Shown piece by piece: positions 9,876 through 21,739 of a DNA stretch of 64,000 nucleotides; within the stretch, counting starts at the first letter, position 1; the number at the start of each line of letters is the position of its first letter. A model generated the notes under the pieces. It was not told the DNA's origin and made no database searches. It saw only the letters and a list, made by a program, of their open reading frames with translations. The stretch is from Eutreptiella sp. 'Long Island Sound 2002'. Its lineage: Eukaryota; Euglenozoa; Euglenophyceae; Eutreptiales; Eutreptiaceae. The DNA is taken from NCBI GenBank assembly GCA_964036045.1, contig OZ038384.1, positions 46,562,851 to 46,626,850 on the forward strand. Reading direction: 5' to 3'. The position numbers and the translations under genes are program-made.

Positions 9876-11740
9876 GAGGATTCTATAGTTGCCGCAAGAG
9901 GAAGCGGTACACAAAGGCTGGTGCCGGAAACAACAAGTGGTCCAAGTGCTAAGGGGTTCGCAATACCATGGCCGCCCAACAGCTATCCGATGAACTGACA
10001 CTAGGATTATGGAATCGCATGGCATGTGGTGGCCAATAGTGGACGAGAATGATTTGGTAGTGGGAATGCAAAATGGATTGAATAGCGAGCACAAGCAGAC
10101 TATGCCATGTGGGGTATAGCAATGCTTGTGCCAATGTGCCTTGCTATGCAAAAATCTCATCTTCGCCTTCGTTATGATGTACGCGACTTGTTACCTAGCC
10201 ATGCCAACTCATGGCTCATGCATATAACCCCCCCTCTTAGCATGGACCTTTTCACCGCTAGGCCCCCAGAGCACCAAAACACATAGAAGCCATAATGCGA
10301 GACCCCCCCCCCCGATTTAACTCGGACCATCTTGCCTTTTAGGGGTACGTCCAAGCGATGTCATGACTACAAGTTTTTATCCGTAGTGCCGTGGACCTCC
10401 GGATTATCCGCGTAATAATGCAAACATCTCCCAACAATAGTAATCCAAGGCCAAGGCATGGCGGTTGGACGTTGGCGGAAGGTCTGGGGTTGCACTGCAC
10501 CGCAGCAAAACATGCCAAACTAGATGGATTGCGATTGGTGGTGGACCGACCATTTAGCTGTTGCCCTATGGCAGCAAGCTAGCTGCCAACAATGGCTCGC
10601 AACAGTTGGCCGCGGGGGATTTTGCTTGAGAACAGCCGATGGGTGACACGAAAACATGTTCATTGAGAAGAGGCTTGAAAGGGAAGGCGGGCTTGTACCC
10701 TGGTCATTGGGAGAGGCAAGTCGAAGACAACGATTGACTATTTCTCCAAACGGTCAATTACAATCACAACTAGGCGAGCAAGGTTAAGTCATAGTGGGTC
10801 AAATGAGTCCAGCACAACCATTCAAATTGGTTGGATCAGTGGAAAACAGAAATTAGCTGCACCATTAATTTTGACTCAAGACATGCCTCAATGACAAGAT
10901 TATCCATTTCCAGCATCATGATATATGTTGTAGAACTAAGTATTTGCACACAGAGGGCTTTCTCCCTAGACCCTTACATCTTTGTTTCAGGTGAACTTGT
11001 AGGGAAATCCTTGCCCTGCCCATGAAGCTTCAAGGAGCCCGCCTTTGGGAGTTGATTGCCTCCCTTGACAAGCTCTAGCCTGCTGCCCAACCCCTTGACC
11101 CTTCCTGTACCGTTGCCTCTACAAGTTGGCCCCGCTCCACCGCTCCGCATAGGGCGCGGACCCTGAGACGAAGCTGCCTCTCGCGGCCGACTCAGCGCAC
11201 GGCGTGCAGGCTCAAGATCTCTGGCCTCTCGAGCAGCTCGACCGGCGACCGGTGTAGGGCGTGGGTGATGTGCTCTGACTGCCCAGCTGCAGCGGCTAGC
11301 TGCGGTCCTGGTGAGTCCGTTTAGTCATTAGGGTCGTCCCGGAGTACGTCGAATATGTGTCTAGCGGCCATGGGTGGTTGGGTGCAAGGGCTGGCGCTTT
11401 CACCGGGGACCTTGGTCGCATAGGAGGATCCGCCTAGGGCGATCAGCCCTCTAGCGCTCGCCCTCACCCTCCCAGCCTCGCCGCTCTGGCTCTCCAAAGT
11501 TGTCCACGGGCTTCCGCTCATTGGGCATTTGGGGGAATCGACAATTCCCGACGTTGCCGATGTGGGTCTCGAAACGCCACCACCGGTCGACCGCCCTAGC
11601 TGGGGCCCTTGGTTGCAGGGGCTCCGCTAACGAGCGTCGTTCGTTGGGGCTTCTTCCTCCGCGGTGACCTCATTCACCTGGCCACCCTTCTTACCAAGTT
11701 TCCTCCCTTTCTTGTCCCAAGCCTTCTTGATCTCTTGGAT
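9876..11740. other. No recognisable gene
   Basis: I see only short open frames here. A plus-strand frame near 9895-10010 (RKRKRYTKAGAGNNKW, then a stop, then MAAQQLSDELTLG) looks protein-like but is broken by stops, so this may be decayed coding sequence of unknown type. A C tract lies at 10301-10312. Confidence 0.3.
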
Positions 11741-11743
11741 CTC

Positions 11744-13264
11744 CTAGGCTAAGTCCTCCTTCAGCTTGGACAGCTCTCCCTTGGCCACCTTGGCTGCTGT
11801 CTCCCGGATGTTGGTGGGGGTGCGTCGCTTCGACCCATGGGCCTGGTTATAGGCCTCATTGTCAGCTTTGTGCACCGCGCACTGCCAGTGGTCATGCTGG
11901 AAGGGGGTGCTCCGCCAGTAGCAGAGGAAGCAACCCCGGGGCTGAGTCTTGATGAACTCCCCGAGGGACGGGGGCGGGTCACCAATGCGGCGAGGCTCCT
12001 GTCTCTCAGCCTTCTTCCAGCCCTGAGCAAGGGGCTTCGAGGTCTTCCGGTTACCACGCCGACTCAAGGATGTGGGCCACAAAGGCGCACACCGCCATCT
12101 CTGAGGGCTCGTCATCGTCCTCAGCACCTCCAGCGCTCTCGACCTCCAAGCTTTTAGGAGGGTTCTCCTGGCTCGGGTCGTCCGAGTCGTCCCACACGTT
12201 GTGGACTCCACGGTCGTTTTGCACTTGCCGACCTCGGTTGTGGTGGTGGTTCCTGTACTCCTTGAGCACTTCCTCACCAACCCACTCCAGCACGTCATCG
12301 CACCTCATCCTCGCTGGGATGGCCTGCACACAAATGATCTGGCCCCCGACCTCATGCTCGTCCAACCTCAAGCCGCGGCCTTCTTTCGATTGCCCTAGAC
12401 GCTTATGAGGAGGGCGTTCACAGTGGGTCTTGGCGCTCCGAGCGACGTTCGCTCAGGTCCAACTCACCACCTTCTTGTGAAGGTCCTTGCGGAGCATCAT
12501 CTTCACAGTGTGAGTCAACTTCGCTTGCTTTGCTTCCTCTTTGTTGACCCGCTTGGACCAGGCCGCCGGCAGGAGACCGAGCAGGCGAGACTGCTCGTCG
12601 CCCTTATTCCAGTGCTCCACGTTCTAGCGCTTCAAGACGTACTGCCACCTGAAGTCGCGCCAGTTGCACAAGTGGATGTCCTTGCCATCATGATTGAGCT
12701 TGATGGCTCTCCATCGCTTGGCTGCGACCTGCGGGGCATCCACCCGTTCTTGTTCATTGAGCCACGTCTTGGTGTCACGGAGGGACTTGATCTTGCCCTC
12801 CTTTTGCGCCGTGAAGTACAGCTCTTGGAGCTGGAAGCGGAACCGCTTGTAGATGTACTTCTCGGCGGCCACGGGGGCCATCTCCTCGGTGAATGTGAGT
12901 CCCCAGTTGTCCAGCTTCTCAAGGAAGCGGTCGAGGTTGGGGGGTTTCCATCATACGTGGGGGGACGGATGTCCTTCAAGTCTTCCCACACAGCGGCCCT
13001 GGAGACCATGAACGCCCGCCGTGAGGACGCTCTGGGTTCCCATCGACTTCCCGCGCCCATGCCCACGGCTCGCACATCCATGTCCACGACGTCGTTGCGT
13101 CTCCGGCGCGGTTCCTCCATGTAGGCGCTTCCTAGGTGACTTTGGTGGACTGAGCGGACAGCATCCATGTACTCTTCGACTTCACGATCCCGGTTGGGGG
13201 TCCTGGGGGATGTATGCATCATGGCATCTGTGCTAGTCACTGCCCTGTTGTTCGTGGTGTGCAT
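11744..13264 (-). pseudogene. Broken Ty3/gypsy gag remnant
   Basis: Minus-strand frames in this interval align in order with the gag of the chromovirus at 42-45 kb. Near 12950 the remnant reads PPTYDGNPPT against PYYDGNPSN. At 12740-12760 it has LNEQERVDAP against LEDEERVDAP. Near 12060 it has AVCAFVAH against FFAFVAH. At 11850-12000 it has RRIGDPPPSLGEF against RTIGNPPLSFREY. At least two frame changes break it, and no protease or polymerase follows in the next 1.3 kb. The remnant keeps a C-x2-C-x8-H-x4-C zinc knuckle (CFLC...HDHWQC, reading the first of its two His) where the intact chromovirus has lost both leading cysteines, so it comes from a related but different lineage. Confidence 0.75.
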
Positions 13265-14530
13265 ACTATTGCACCGACACCGGTGAGCTTTGTGTGCTGT
13301 CTAAGGAACAACAAGGGCTAGTTTTAGTGGACTAGCGGTCGACCAGGGGAGGGGGGTCAAGTAGGAATGGAACGATATCCTCAATGATGTGTCAGACATT
13401 GTTTAGGTCAGTTTGGTTGGAGACCATTGGGCGAGCCCTTAAGCCCATTTATCAGGGAACGTCTGTTGTCTCAACAAAAGGCGCCTATGGCAATGTCATT
13501 GAGGAGTTCTTTGTTCTAACTTTGTTGCTTTCCAGCCTTTTGCCTGGAAGGGTTCAATGGTTAGCAATCACTTTCTGCATCCCACAGCCGGAAGGGGGAA
13601 AGGGGGGGCTCCCTCTAGTGCCGCCACCAGCACTCGCACTGCCGCTACCATGCCTGCTGCCAACACCACCTGCACCTGTCCTGTCCAGCCCCCTGCCGCT
13701 CTCATTTCATTGAACCACTGGTTCCCCTGGGGGACCGCCTGTTGTCCCCTCCCCAACTCCTGCCTGGCCGCACTGCCTGCCCTGGGTGTGAGGGGGACGG
13801 TGCTCCCCTCACTCTGCCCTGTGTCCTGCGATCCCCTGAGCCCCTAGCATTCGTGGAGGCATGAAGTTGTTTCTGAGTGGGGAAACGGTGGACGGGGCTG
13901 ATTCTGACACACGAAGAGCATTTCGCCGGGGCAACAAGAATGTTGGTGCCTTTGTCCCTCGCCCGCCTACAGTGCAAATCCCTCCCGTTGGACTTGAATC
14001 ACACTTGACGGAAGAGAGACGTAAAAGTAATGTGAAATGAGATTAGGGAATGGTGCACCAGTGACTGTGATTCCAGTCTAGATCCAAGATCAATGATTTA
14101 CATTAACCCTCTGCCCATCACCTCCTCCAATGCCTGCAGCAGACAACCACAACATACAAGGATTGTACAGAAGAAGCCTTCCCTAGAACACGCACTGCAT
14201 AAACAATCATACGTGTGGGCTGACTGCCATGCATCTGGTCTCCAAATGCATGGCACAGGGCAGTGGGTGGCATATCAAGTCTTTCACTGTGTGCACCCGA
14301 AGCACCTAGCCACTTTTGTACAAGAAGCTAAAACCCCAGGACATCCGAAAGCACACAGCCAGGACCATGGTTGAGGTGTGTGTGGGCGGATGCGTGTGTG
14401 TCTATCTGCTTTGTACCCTCTCATCCCCCGTGTCCAGCCCCCCCCCCCCCCTCCCCACAGGCTGGTTCCGGACCATGCACTACTAGTGCTGTCCCTTTTG
14501 CCTGCCGTGTGTATACGCACTGTGCCGCAG
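13265..14530. other. Upstream region of the glycosyltransferase-like gene; no exon recognised
   Basis: The stretch contains an unbroken frame at 13384-13713 without family resemblance, C-rich tracts, and a C run at 14439-14452 followed by CCCCACAG, which could serve as a splice acceptor. Earlier exons of the downstream gene should lie here or further left, but I could not identify them. Confidence 0.25.
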
Positions 14531-14995
14531 GTGTATTGGCCGACCATCCAGTTCTCCTTCAACAAGTACAGAGGTTACCTGTTTTGCAGCCAGTTTTTCG
14601 GCTACGAAGTATACCGCCACCCAGCGCTGTCGAGAGTACAATATATGCTCCGCCTGGACGATGACATCAACGTCCCTCCCAACGGCTCTCACTTTGACAT
14701 CTTTGAGGATATGCACACGCGGGGCAAGCGTGTCGGGTGGGTCCAGTGGAGCCGGGATCACCTGCCCAGCCGCAAAATGTCTGGGCTGTACCCCCTCAGC
14801 CGGCAGTTTGCCTGTAGGACCGCCGTGCGCCAGTTCCCCTTGGCCACCACATACAACATGACGTCCCGGATCGAAAACCTCAACGCAGGCTGTGCAGAGG
14901 CCTATCATGTGGATGTGTTCATGAACGACCACTACATGCGCTTCCTGATGTGGATTCAGATGTGGCACGGCATGACGCGCTTTTATTTGGAGCAG
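14531..14995 (+). CDS. GT15-like glycosyltransferase, internal exon
   Basis: This exon resembles the core of family-15 glycosyltransferases (KRE2/MNT1 type, Golgi alpha-1,2-mannosyltransferases) and their algal relatives. Seen: YRGYLFCSQFFGYEVYRHPAL matches the family block (tyrosine, Cys-x-Phe-Phe, Gly, then His-Pro-Ala-Leu). It is followed by YMLRLDDDI, the position of the family YWR-acidic motif that holds the metal and sugar nucleotide. Further on, NAGCAEAYHVDVFM and MTRFYLEQ match the family's Asn-x-Cys...W and F-Y-E-R-W region. Boundaries: acceptor GCCGCAG at 14530 and donor GAGCAG/GTGCAG at 14996, both phase 0, giving 155 codons. An alternative acceptor ends at 14460. The protein would act in the secretory pathway, but no N-terminal anchor exon was found. 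Confidence 0.6.
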
Positions 14996-16104
14996 GTGCA
15001 GCCAGCAGCCCCTTTGTCGCAGTGGTGTCCCCAAGGTTTGAGTTGGCAGCGGCTGCCGGGGGTAACTGACAGCAGCCAATCAACCGACAGCAGTTCGCTG
15101 ACCAGCGGCAGTTGGTCACTAGTGGACAATCGTTCACCATTAGACAGGACATTGAAGAACAGACAACTGGCGGAAGGTAAAGCTCATTCCACATGATACC
15201 CTCTGCCTCTATTGAGACTCACATCGCTGTTTTCTGTGCTCCTTCCGCTTGCCCCCCCCCCCCCCCTGCATGAAAAACATGGAAAAAGACAGCCGGCCCT
15301 TGGAGCCCCATCCAGGGGGGGAGGTTGGAAAAGGGGCTCCAAGGGGCCCCCACAGCCCGAAATACATTTTTTGGAGCCCGACATTCCCCCAGGGATAGAA
15401 GCCAGGGTCTTTCCCACCTGTGTGTAATTGATTTCGCCCTCTGTATATCAACCAGGACCCGTGCAGCAAACTCTTGACCCAGCCCTGACCACTGCAGGAT
15501 GTGGTTGACCCTACATATGATGGGATGGCGTTCTGATTGGACATTGATGCATCGGCCTGTGAATATGTATTACCAGGAAAAAGGAAAAGAGATTGCCCAA
15601 CAGGCAAGGGTGAAAATCGATCGCCAAAAGAGATCCCACAAGTGGATAACAAGGATAGATTCGTTTGCAATCTTCGTTTGCGATCTACTTTTTGCGATCT
15701 ACTTTTTCAGCTGACAGGTGCCCAACCGACAGGTTTTGACCAACAGACCACAGTTCCATTAAGTGGAGAAAGTGGAAAAAAAAGTCAGTATTTGTATAGG
15801 TGAAAGGCATCTTTCCCACACCTTTGGCACCAACATTGGAGGAAATCCCCATACCTGCTCCAAATTTCAAGGGGGCCAAGTGGGTGTACAGGACCTGGGC
15901 CCAGTAATTCCCCTCTGTGAACTGCATTAGGGCCACTAACTTGTGCCACCTGTTGACCAATGTGGTGCAACCTGCAAATCCGGGGGTACTAGCACCACAG
16001 ACTATCTCGAGAATGCTTGCAAGGGGTTTGAAAAGACTGGGATCGGGGTGTGGGGTGTGGCTGCCCTGGCATGACCGGTCGCTTTATGGAAAAGCAAAGG
16101 TGTA

Positions 16105-16380
16105 TGTTCCAATTCCTGTAGTTTTTTTTTGCGGTAAATGCGTGTAACAATAAAATTGTCTAGTCATGTAATTTTTTTTGCGGTAAGTCGTGTAAGCCCG
16201 TCACATGCATTACCGCAAAAAAAAATTACACGACTGGACGTTTTTTTTTGTACATGCGTTTACCGCAAAAAAAATTACACGAGTTACCGCAGAAAAAAAT
16301 TCCACGATGTGATGATTTTTTCCTACACGCGTTTACCGCAAAAATAAAAAATTACACGACCTTACCGCAAAGAAACGATT
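16105..16380. repeat. Cluster of TTACCGC-A8-TTACACG motifs, both orientations
   Basis: At 16118-16190 the strand reads TTTTTTTTGCGGTAA; from 16210 to 16375 it reads TTACCGCAAAAAAAATTACA in several copies. The two orientations face each other, so the cluster itself is an inverted arrangement. Confidence 0.8.
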
Positions 16381-16424
16381 ACCAACTTTACTGAAAATGC
16401 ATGCCTGTAGGCGATGTGCCCACC

Positions 16425-16680
16425 TGTGGGCCACTTCTGATTTTCCCCCCGCGCTTGGCATTGGGGACCCCCGAGAATGCAGGGGTGACGTAGTACTTCC
16501 GCCCTCTTCTGGCCCCCCTAGAAGGCAGGGGTGACGTAGCATTTCCGCCCTCTTTTGGGCCCCCGAGAATGCAGGGGTCAGGCAGCCACTTCTGATTTTG
16601 TCCCCTTTGTTTGGGGACCCGTGATAATGCAGGGGTGACGTAGCACTTCCGCCCTATTCTCGGCCCCTGAGATGGCATTT
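16425..16680 (-). repeat. ~103-bp minisatellite units, reverse orientation
   Basis: Four half-units share GAGAATGCAGGGGTGACGTAG and CACTTCTGATTTTG-like segments, reverse to the array at 24.6-26.0 kb. A single further unit lies at 17685-17770. Confidence 0.75.
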
Positions 16681-17299
16681 TCTTTTTGCCTTTTGTGTAT
16701 GCAACAGTGTCCTTCAGCAATGCTTTGCGAATGGCACCGAGGCATACACGAAGAAATCGGCCACAATGAGTTCCGTGGGCACGGGTGATACCCTATGAAT
16801 ACATATGCAATGTACTATTGCTTGGCTGTTTGGGACTCTCTACCCTTGAGCTGACAAAGGAGCTTATTAGTCATTCAAGGGTGGAGAGCCGCAGACCCAT
16901 GATATGGTGCAGTGCATGTGGGGGACTGGCAATGAAAGTGCATTTGGTGGCCTATAATGACGGCACTAGCGTTGGCCATGGCCGTGTCTGGACTCTTTTT
17001 CTTGAGCCTGATTTTGTTTCCAGTGCTGGCACACTGGATGTTGGCCATGGCCCTCTCAAGAATCTTTTCTTGGGCCTGATTTTGTGTCTAGTGGCAATGA
17101 CACCATGTGAAACTATGTTATATTGGCCGAGTCCCAACTAATTGGTGGCCACGCAGAGTACTATGTGCATTGTGGACTCGGCGTCCCATCGTTAAGGTCG
17201 CCATGGGGTGCCGTACGGGACCGGCAGCTGTATATATTGTGCATGTATTGCAAAAGTTGCCTTTTTTTCCTCAATTTTTCAATTTTTCAAAATAATTTT

Positions 17300-17430
17300 C
17301 ATGGCTTACTGCAAAAAAAATTACACGCCCTTACCGCAAAAAAATCAATTTTTTTTATAATTCACACGAATTACCGCAAAAAAAATTACACGCATTTACC
17401 GCAAAAAAAATACACGAGTGGACGATTTTT
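17300..17430 (+). repeat. Second cluster of TTACCGC-A8-TTACACG motifs
   Basis: Five direct copies of TTACYGCAAAAAAAATTACA-like sequence occur within 130 bp, same family as 16105-16380. The 0.9 kb between the clusters shows no recognisable gene. Confidence 0.75.
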
Positions 17431-18076
17431 TTGTCAACGACTTACATTTTTCACAATGCAAAGCTTTGTTTTGGAGAAAAACGCTGCTCAACTCTCCTAG
17501 TCTGCACGTCACTAACACATACTCGGAATGCTAATTATTTTTTGCGGGTGTTTCACCCATGCATAAAAGCAAAAAGAGCAGTCAGCATTGTACATGAGCC
17601 TTGGAGACATGAATCCAAACTTTTGGTGGGTGTGGCCCCGATAAAGGTGTTATGTAGCGACAGCGACATTGATCCTCTCCGCTGAGGAGACCCCAAGACG
17701 GCAAGGGTTATGTAGCCACGTTAGGTAGCCACCTTGATGGTCATTGGGCACCTCCTCCGCGACCCATGGGGGGGCGGTAGAGAAAATTTGTGTCACGGCC
17801 AATTGGCCTTTGGGCTTCAACGGGGGGGCCGTACTTGCCCGGTGTTTCCGACCGTGACAATGAGCAGCAAATTGTTTTGTGTCGAGACCGGCCAAAACCG
17901 ATAGCCGCTCCCCACAAATACAACCCCACCCGTCCATGGTGTGGTTTGTCCATGCAATGTTAAGCAGAGAAAAAAGAGAAGAGGATGACATTTTTGGAAT
18001 GGAAAGCACAAGCACACTCAAAGTTGACCTCGCCTCTAATCCAAATGATGAAGCACCATATCAAAAATGATGCATC

Positions 18077-18273
18077 AATAGGTTCACACAATTCTTTACA
18101 TGCCATGTGCAAAGGATAAATGCAAACACATTCACGAATTTTATGAAAAGATTTCAATCCTTGCACCAACATTGGTCCCAAGAAGCGAAAAAAGCACCCT
18201 CACAAATCACCTCTACTGGAAGCACAAGTTTGAAATGATCAATAGGTTCAAACAATTCGGTACATGCCATGTG
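18077..18273 (+). repeat. 161-bp spaced direct repeat
   Basis: ATCAATAGGTTCAMACAATTC followed by TACATGCCATGTGCA occurs at 18077 and again at 18238, immediately before the dispersed element at 18285. Confidence 0.7.
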
Positions 18274-18284
18274 CATAGGGAAAT

Positions 18285-18740
18285 TCTATTGCCTTCGGCA
18301 GTGCACCTCGAAGAGAGGCTGGCAGTCAGCTAGTCAGTCAGTTAGTCACACAAGCAGTCAGTCATGCAGTTAATCGGGCAAGCAGGTAGGCAGATAAGCA
18401 GACAGCAACACACAGTTTGGGTTTTTTCAGTGACGGACTCGGCTACAAGCAGTGGGGAGCCCCTTGCACACGAGATCGGTTAGTGCTCGAATGGAAATGT
18501 AGTCGACGGCAAACCGACGGGTCGGCAGTTCGATTCCCGGCCGGCCGACCGCCGGCCGCGCTGAGCGAACCTGTGAGTTTGGTTGTACCCGACTCTCGTT
18601 CAAATCCCCTTGAACACAAACTTTTGCCCCCCCCCCCCCCCTTCCCACCCCCCCTCAACCCACCCAAAGGGTTGGACATCCAATATCATGCCTTGGGGTA
18701 TGCTGCGCGAACGACCCCCCAAAAGGGGGGGTATACGATG
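18285..18740 (+). mobile_element. tRNA-like dispersed element (SINE candidate), copy 1
   Basis: The copy starts near TATTGCCTTCGGCA and continues through AGTCAGTC and AGGCAG microsatellite sequence. A tRNA-like part follows (18450-18545) with a B-box-like GCAGTTCGATTCC, then a C tract, and it ends near CATCCAATATCATGCCTTGG. The same ordered blocks occur on the opposite strand at 22340-22895. The tRNA-like promoter and dispersed copies suggest a SINE; no target-site duplication was established. Confidence 0.5.
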
Positions 18741-18864
18741 CACGCGCCTGCGCTTGATATAACGACCTCTCTTCAAGGTGATTTGGTGCAAAGAATTCCA
18801 TTTCTGCACCAAGAATTGGCCCTAGGTAAAAAATTTTCCAAATGCTACAATTATGGCCTGACAA

Positions 18865-18935
18865 CTTTTCTTGCGCAGGCAACCCCTGGAGGGTTGGGGG
18901 GGGGGTACGCATTTTTTTCCATGCGCGCATTTCTT
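18865..18935 (+). repeat. Short dispersed repeat around a G tract, copy 1
   Basis: A TTGCGCAGGCAACCCCTGGA block followed by a G run and GTACGCATTTTT. The inverted counterpart lies at 20985-21075. Confidence 0.6.
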
Positions 18936-19123
18936 TCCCACCCCCTCCTGGCGGGGGGGAGGAGGTGGTATTGTTGTTTCAGGGCAAAATGCCCTCCAGT
19001 CCCAACCACCGTTGTAAGTGGCACCCCAACCAGGCCGCACCATGGTTGTTACAGGATGATTGCGTTGATGTATGTTTGGGAACCCCTTGGAGGAGCAAGG
19101 AGTTGTGGAGGGGCACACTCTGT

Positions 19124-19126
<3 letters not shown>

Positions 19127-19183
<57 letters not shown>
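19127..19183. repeat. (CA)n microsatellite
   Basis: Uninterrupted CA dinucleotide run, about 28 units. Just downstream (19190-19480) a plus-strand frame (APECYTDVQLTYEKLCHRM, one TGA, then SQVVKQLARQAKRRSK) looks like decayed coding sequence, possibly the linker of a LINE polyprotein. Confidence 0.95.
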
Positions 19184-19185
<2 letters not shown>

Positions 19186-19621
19186 ACAGCCCCCCGCCTC
19201 CCTGAACCGCGGTGCGCGCTCTGGAACTGTCGGGACTTGCAACTCTATCGTACGATAATTGCCTCCTCCTCCCAAGATGTCCCCGCGCCCGAATGTTACA
19301 CCGACGTTCAGCTCACTTACGAAAAACTCTGTCACCGCATGCTGGATGCCATGTGACAGGTCAACTCTGCCAAGACGCCCCTTGCCACCCCCTCGACGGA
19401 CGCGACTGACTGGAGCCAGGTTGTAAAGCAATTGGCCCGTCAAGCGAAAAGAAGGTCAAAAATATTTTTCCGACGGGTCAAGCACACCCTCCTTACCCCC
19501 CCCCGCCCCCTCCACCCTCCAGGTCCCCAACCCCAAGATCCAGAGAATACTACAGCGTAATTCCCCTTGTAGTGCTTTGGCTGCTGATCTCATCCCCTGA
19601 CACCCAGAGCTAGATGATGTA

Positions 19622-19638
<17 letters not shown>

Positions 19639-19690
<52 letters not shown>
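19639..19690. repeat. (CA)n microsatellite preceded by a C tract
   Basis: A C run at 19622-19638 leads directly into about 26 CA units. Confidence 0.95.
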
Positions 19691-19692
<2 letters not shown>

Positions 19693-20018
19693 CGTCTTTA
19701 GCTGAAAAAAGGTTTCACATTCGCTCAATCCCTCCAATAAAGAGCGATGGGGAAGATGAGGTTGCAGCAAATGACCCAGAGACAGAGGGTAGTGCTCCTC
19801 CCCCACCCAGCGATGGCCATGCCTCCAGATGAGCAAGGCGCGGAGCGGTGATGCGCATTGGCAAATTGCCCCCACCTCCTGTGCCCATCATTGCTACCGC
19901 AAGATGAACATGGCGTCTTTCCAAAAGCAGGTTGTCCATAATGAGCTCCTTTTGTGTCGTGTGCTTGGATGCGGACATTGGGAGTCGAGGTACAATATGC
20001 TAGCCTACTTGCAAGTGG

Positions 20019-20633
20019 ATGACACCCACAAGGAATTCCTTTTACGCCGGAGCAACAGGCCAAATGGGAGGTTTTGGAGGTCCTCCAAATCATCCAAATG
20101 GGGTTGACCACTTGGCAAAAGCAATTGTCAGCCCAAACGAGCGCGTGCAGGAGAAGCGCCATAAATTGAAGGGTGAGGTTGCACTACAACATGAGATCCT
20201 CGCAAAGGCAGAGAAGAAAGCACCACGTCGGGCAGAGAAAAAAGCAGCGAAAAAAGGAGCCCGCTGGGCAGCAAAAGCTGGAGACCGAGAAGCAGAAGCA
20301 ATTATGGAAGCACAGGACAAGAAGGACAAGGACTACCGGCCACGGAGCAGGTCCGAGGGTCGCGAAAGGGACCGCAATAGCTGCAGCAACGCTATCAGTA
20401 CAAGCGGCAGTACGAGTACCACCGGCAGTAGCAGCAATGGCGGCAGCAGCAACAAGAAACCAGCCAAAAAGAAGGCAGCAACCAAGAAGGGGAAGAAGCG
20501 GGTGGTAGCTTCCGAGGCCAGCCCTAGTAGCAGCAGCAGCAGTAGCAAGAAGCCAGCGAAAAAGAAACCAACCGCCAGCAAGGGCACGAAGCAAGCCGCG
20601 GCTTCCCATGGTGGGAAGGCCAAGAAGCAGTAG
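20019..20633 (+). CDS. Lys/Ser-rich basic protein, unknown; may be decayed
   Basis: A 204-codon frame encodes a highly basic, low-complexity protein. Residues 50-110 are Lys/Ala/Glu-rich and predicted helical (EKKAPRRAEKKAAKKGARW). From residue 120 a Ser/Gly-rich part is followed by alternating Ser runs and KKPAKKK blocks, like histone-H1-type or nucleolar tails. It ends in TAG; the same frame then reads VAA, another TAG, and about 37 more codons (Gln- and Asn-rich) to TGA at about 20752. It lies in what I infer to be an intron of the GT15-like gene and has no recognised domain. It could be an exon of another gene, a transposon product or a chance low-complexity frame. Confidence 0.3.
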   Translation: MTPTRNSFYAGATGQMGGFGGPPNHPNGVDHLAKAIVSPNERVQEKRHKLKGEVALQHEILAKAEKKAPRRAEKKAAKKGARWAAKAGDREAEAIMEAQDKKDKDYRPRSRSEGRERDRNSCSNAISTSGSTSTTGSSSNGGSSNKKPAKKKAATKKGKKRVVASEASPSSSSSSSKKPAKKKPTASKGTKQAAASHGGKAKKQ

Positions 20634-20984
20634 GTAGCGGCATAGCAGCAGGCACAACAACTCGAAACGCGAAACGACTCGAAACGTGAAACGTCACAAC
20701 ATGCGAACCGAAATGACTACGTCACAGAAATGGGCACCCTGTGACGTAGTGGGTCAGGCAGGTTGTTGCTTGAACCATGGGCTATGGGGAAAGAAGTAGT
20801 ATTCGGGCTTTGCTACTTCAGACCGAGGGAGTAACACCCCTCCTCCTTAACCACAGTTGAAGGGTGACACTTCCCTATCACGCTTTGCACGTTGAGCCAG
20901 GGCTGTAGTCTTCACATTGATGGAGGGATGGTGTCAAAAGATTAACATGCACTGTTTTTGCCTTGAAACGGCTTCGTTTGGTAA

Positions 20985-21075
20985 AATTTTTGGTCACATG
21001 TGCAAGGAGAAAATTTGCGTACCCCTCCCCCCCCTCCGGGGGTTGGCTGCGCAAAAAAAGCTATATACAGTTCCC
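20985..21075 (-). repeat. Short dispersed repeat around a C tract, copy 2
   Basis: Inverted relative of 18865-18935: TTGCGTACCCCTCCCCC, then GGGGGTTGGCTGCGCAA. Confidence 0.6.
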
Positions 21076-21655
21076 GGGAATCCCCCCCCCCCCCTGTTCC
21101 CCCCCAACATGCATAGCTCAAATTGATCAGTAGGAAGTTGTGATCACTTTGAGGACATACATGCTTAGCCCCCCAACTCCCCCCCAACCATCCACCTACC
21201 CACCACCACCAACACCACGGTGGCAACCTCCTAAGCCCCCTCTGCCCCGCCTCTCAAAGAAAGTGGCACAGATGTGGGAGGGCCAGCATGTGGGCCATTC
21301 CAGCCACTCCCCCCTGCCGTCCCAAGGTCCCCAGAGTGGAGAGGAAAGAATTTGGCTACATAGGACAATTTGAGGGCCGGTTTTTGTAATCTCCATGAAA
21401 TATGGGACATGTGACGTACGTGAAGTGGTGTATTTGTAACAAAGAAAGGATTTCACAGAGCACACGTGGGTGACGCTGGCTCGCAGCGCTTGTCGCCCCA
21501 AGTAATGTCCAGACCTCCTCAACATTTTGGCCTTCCTAAGGGGGTGCAAGGGTGGGGTGTGGGCATGTCAGTGTAGCGTACTGTGGCGAGGTGCACCACG
21601 TCATTGCCTGGGGCGCGAGGGGACCGATAGCATGCTGCACATTCCTCTCTTGCAG

Positions 21656-21739
21656 GCATGGAAGAGCATATGGCTGAAGTTGTACGTTCCTCCAGATGAT
21701 CATCAGTATTACGGCTGTGAGCTTGATCTGTTTCACAAG
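21656..21739 (+). CDS. GT15-like glycosyltransferase, short exon
   Basis: An 84-bp exon (28 codons, phase 0 at both ends) with acceptor CTCTCTTGCAG and donor CACAAG/GTCTGC. Its peptide reads AWKSIWLKLYVPPDDHQYYG and continues CELDLFHK. Placed after the MTRFYLEQ end of the previous exon, it lines up with the family region where F-Y-E-R-W-G-D-A-P is followed by hydrophobic residues, a PP pair and an aromatic-Gly motif. The family link rests on that alignment by eye; the short length makes it weak on its own. Confidence 0.45.

Larger units (their letters stand above)
14996..21655 (+). other. Large repeat-filled intron of the GT15-like gene (inferred)
   Basis: If exons 14531-14995 and 21656-21739 belong together, the intron is 6.66 kb. 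It holds C tracts, A-rich GCGGTAA motif clusters, minisatellite units, a tRNA-like element, two (CA)n tracts and a Lys-rich open frame. Donor GTGCAG and acceptor TCTCTTGCAG agree with GT-AG splicing. Confidence 0.4.

Noticed and set aside
18450-18545. A functional tRNA gene
   Set aside because: A B-box-like sequence is present, but I cannot fold a full cloverleaf with an acceptor stem. It fits a tRNA-derived repeat better.
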